Shown here piece by piece: positions 63,840-64,000 of a DNA stretch of 64,000 nt. The stretch is taken from NCBI GenBank assembly GCA_004380135.1, contig QXCR01000054.1, forward strand, positions 110,190-174,189. The letters run 5' to 3'. Below the pieces are notes generated by a model that made no database searches, was not told where the DNA came from, and was given only the letters and a program-made list of their open reading frames with translations. The position numbers were made by a program, and so were the translations under genes. Within the stretch, counting starts at the first letter, position 1; every line of letters begins with the position of its first letter. This DNA is from Stemphylium vesicarium. Lineage: Eukaryota > Ascomycota > Dothideomycetes > Pleosporales > Pleosporaceae.

Positions 63840-64000
63840 ATGTCGCAACCCAGCGCAACCCCCTTCATCCCGCACAGCGAGTAAATACCCACATACCCGT
63901 CTCCTTCCCCCAAAGTCCCAAGAGTCTAGAGCGTGTCCTGTCGTCGCTTACGGTTGTCCGGACACCGTCTCCACCACAGACAACTACAGACAATAACGTC
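63840..64000 (+). CDS. Possible first exon of a gene leaving the right edge
   Basis: ATG 63840 reads MSQPSATPFIPHS and reaches a GA/GTAAAT donor at 63881, immediately before an in-frame TAA. An acceptor at the end of CCACCACAG, near 63979, would continue in phase as EQLQTIT to the edge. Only about 20 residues are visible, so no function can be suggested. The alternative is that this ATG lies in the leader, and that the GTGAGT at about 63822 is a 5' UTR intron donor with the true start beyond the window. Confidence 0.3.

Overview
The window looks like nuclear DNA of a filamentous ascomycete, most likely a Dothideomycete (Pleosporales-type). Genes carry short introns (about 47-127 nt) with GTAAGT/GTATGT-like donors, CTAAC/CTGAC branch sites and CAG/TAG acceptors. 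Many proteins are typically fungal: a HET-domain protein, two cytochrome P450s, a SepH-type septation kinase, a GPI-anchor candidate, a GH5 cellulase and a complex I 21.3 kDa-type subunit. I see no rRNA or tRNA gene, no CRISPR array and no intact transposon. All exon structures below were read by hand from splice signals and reading-frame continuity.

Layout. 1-4.5 kb: start of a minus-strand gene leaving the left edge, a four-span membrane protein, a doubtful small minus-strand ORF and a gene relic with two in-frame stops. 6.7-12.9 kb: a secreted PGKP-repeat protein with a But2-like C-terminus, a minus-strand small gene or gene tail broken by an 11-base homopolymer, a BCS1-like AAA ATPase and a three-exon SDR. 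14-18.9 kb: a five-exon SepH-like kinase. 20-22.3 kb: a small coiled-coil protein and a two-exon Cys-rich, GPI-anchor candidate. 23.3-27.4 kb: a HET-domain gene followed in tandem by a three-exon P450. 27.9-30.4 kb: a large intronless secreted protein.

31-41 kb mixes relics and working genes: a BTB pseudogene, a small coiled-coil protein, an Avt-type amino-acid transporter, a full BTB paralogue, a three-exon unknown gene and a gene broken by a stop and a frameshift. 41-46.2 kb is an accessory-looking, gene-poor stretch with protein-like fragments in shifting frames and small direct and inverted repeats. 47.2-61.4 kb is again gene-dense: complex I subunit, RING protein, GH5 endoglucanase, NmrA-like reductase, type I membrane protein with a PPAY motif, small Ser-rich protein, second P450 and a putative mitochondrial protein. 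The last 2.4 kb has no convincing gene, but a TATA box and leader suggest a plus-strand gene starting at the right edge.

The genes do not form an obvious pathway or biosynthetic cluster. The two P450s are 31 kb apart and no synthase backbone is present. The main points of interest are several genes at different stages of decay (3.0-4.5, 31-32.7, 40.5-41 and 41-46.5 kb), a BTB pair consisting of a complete gene and a relic, in-gene repeats in surface proteins, and a small minus-strand coding stretch visible only after allowing for a homopolymer frameshift and an intron.
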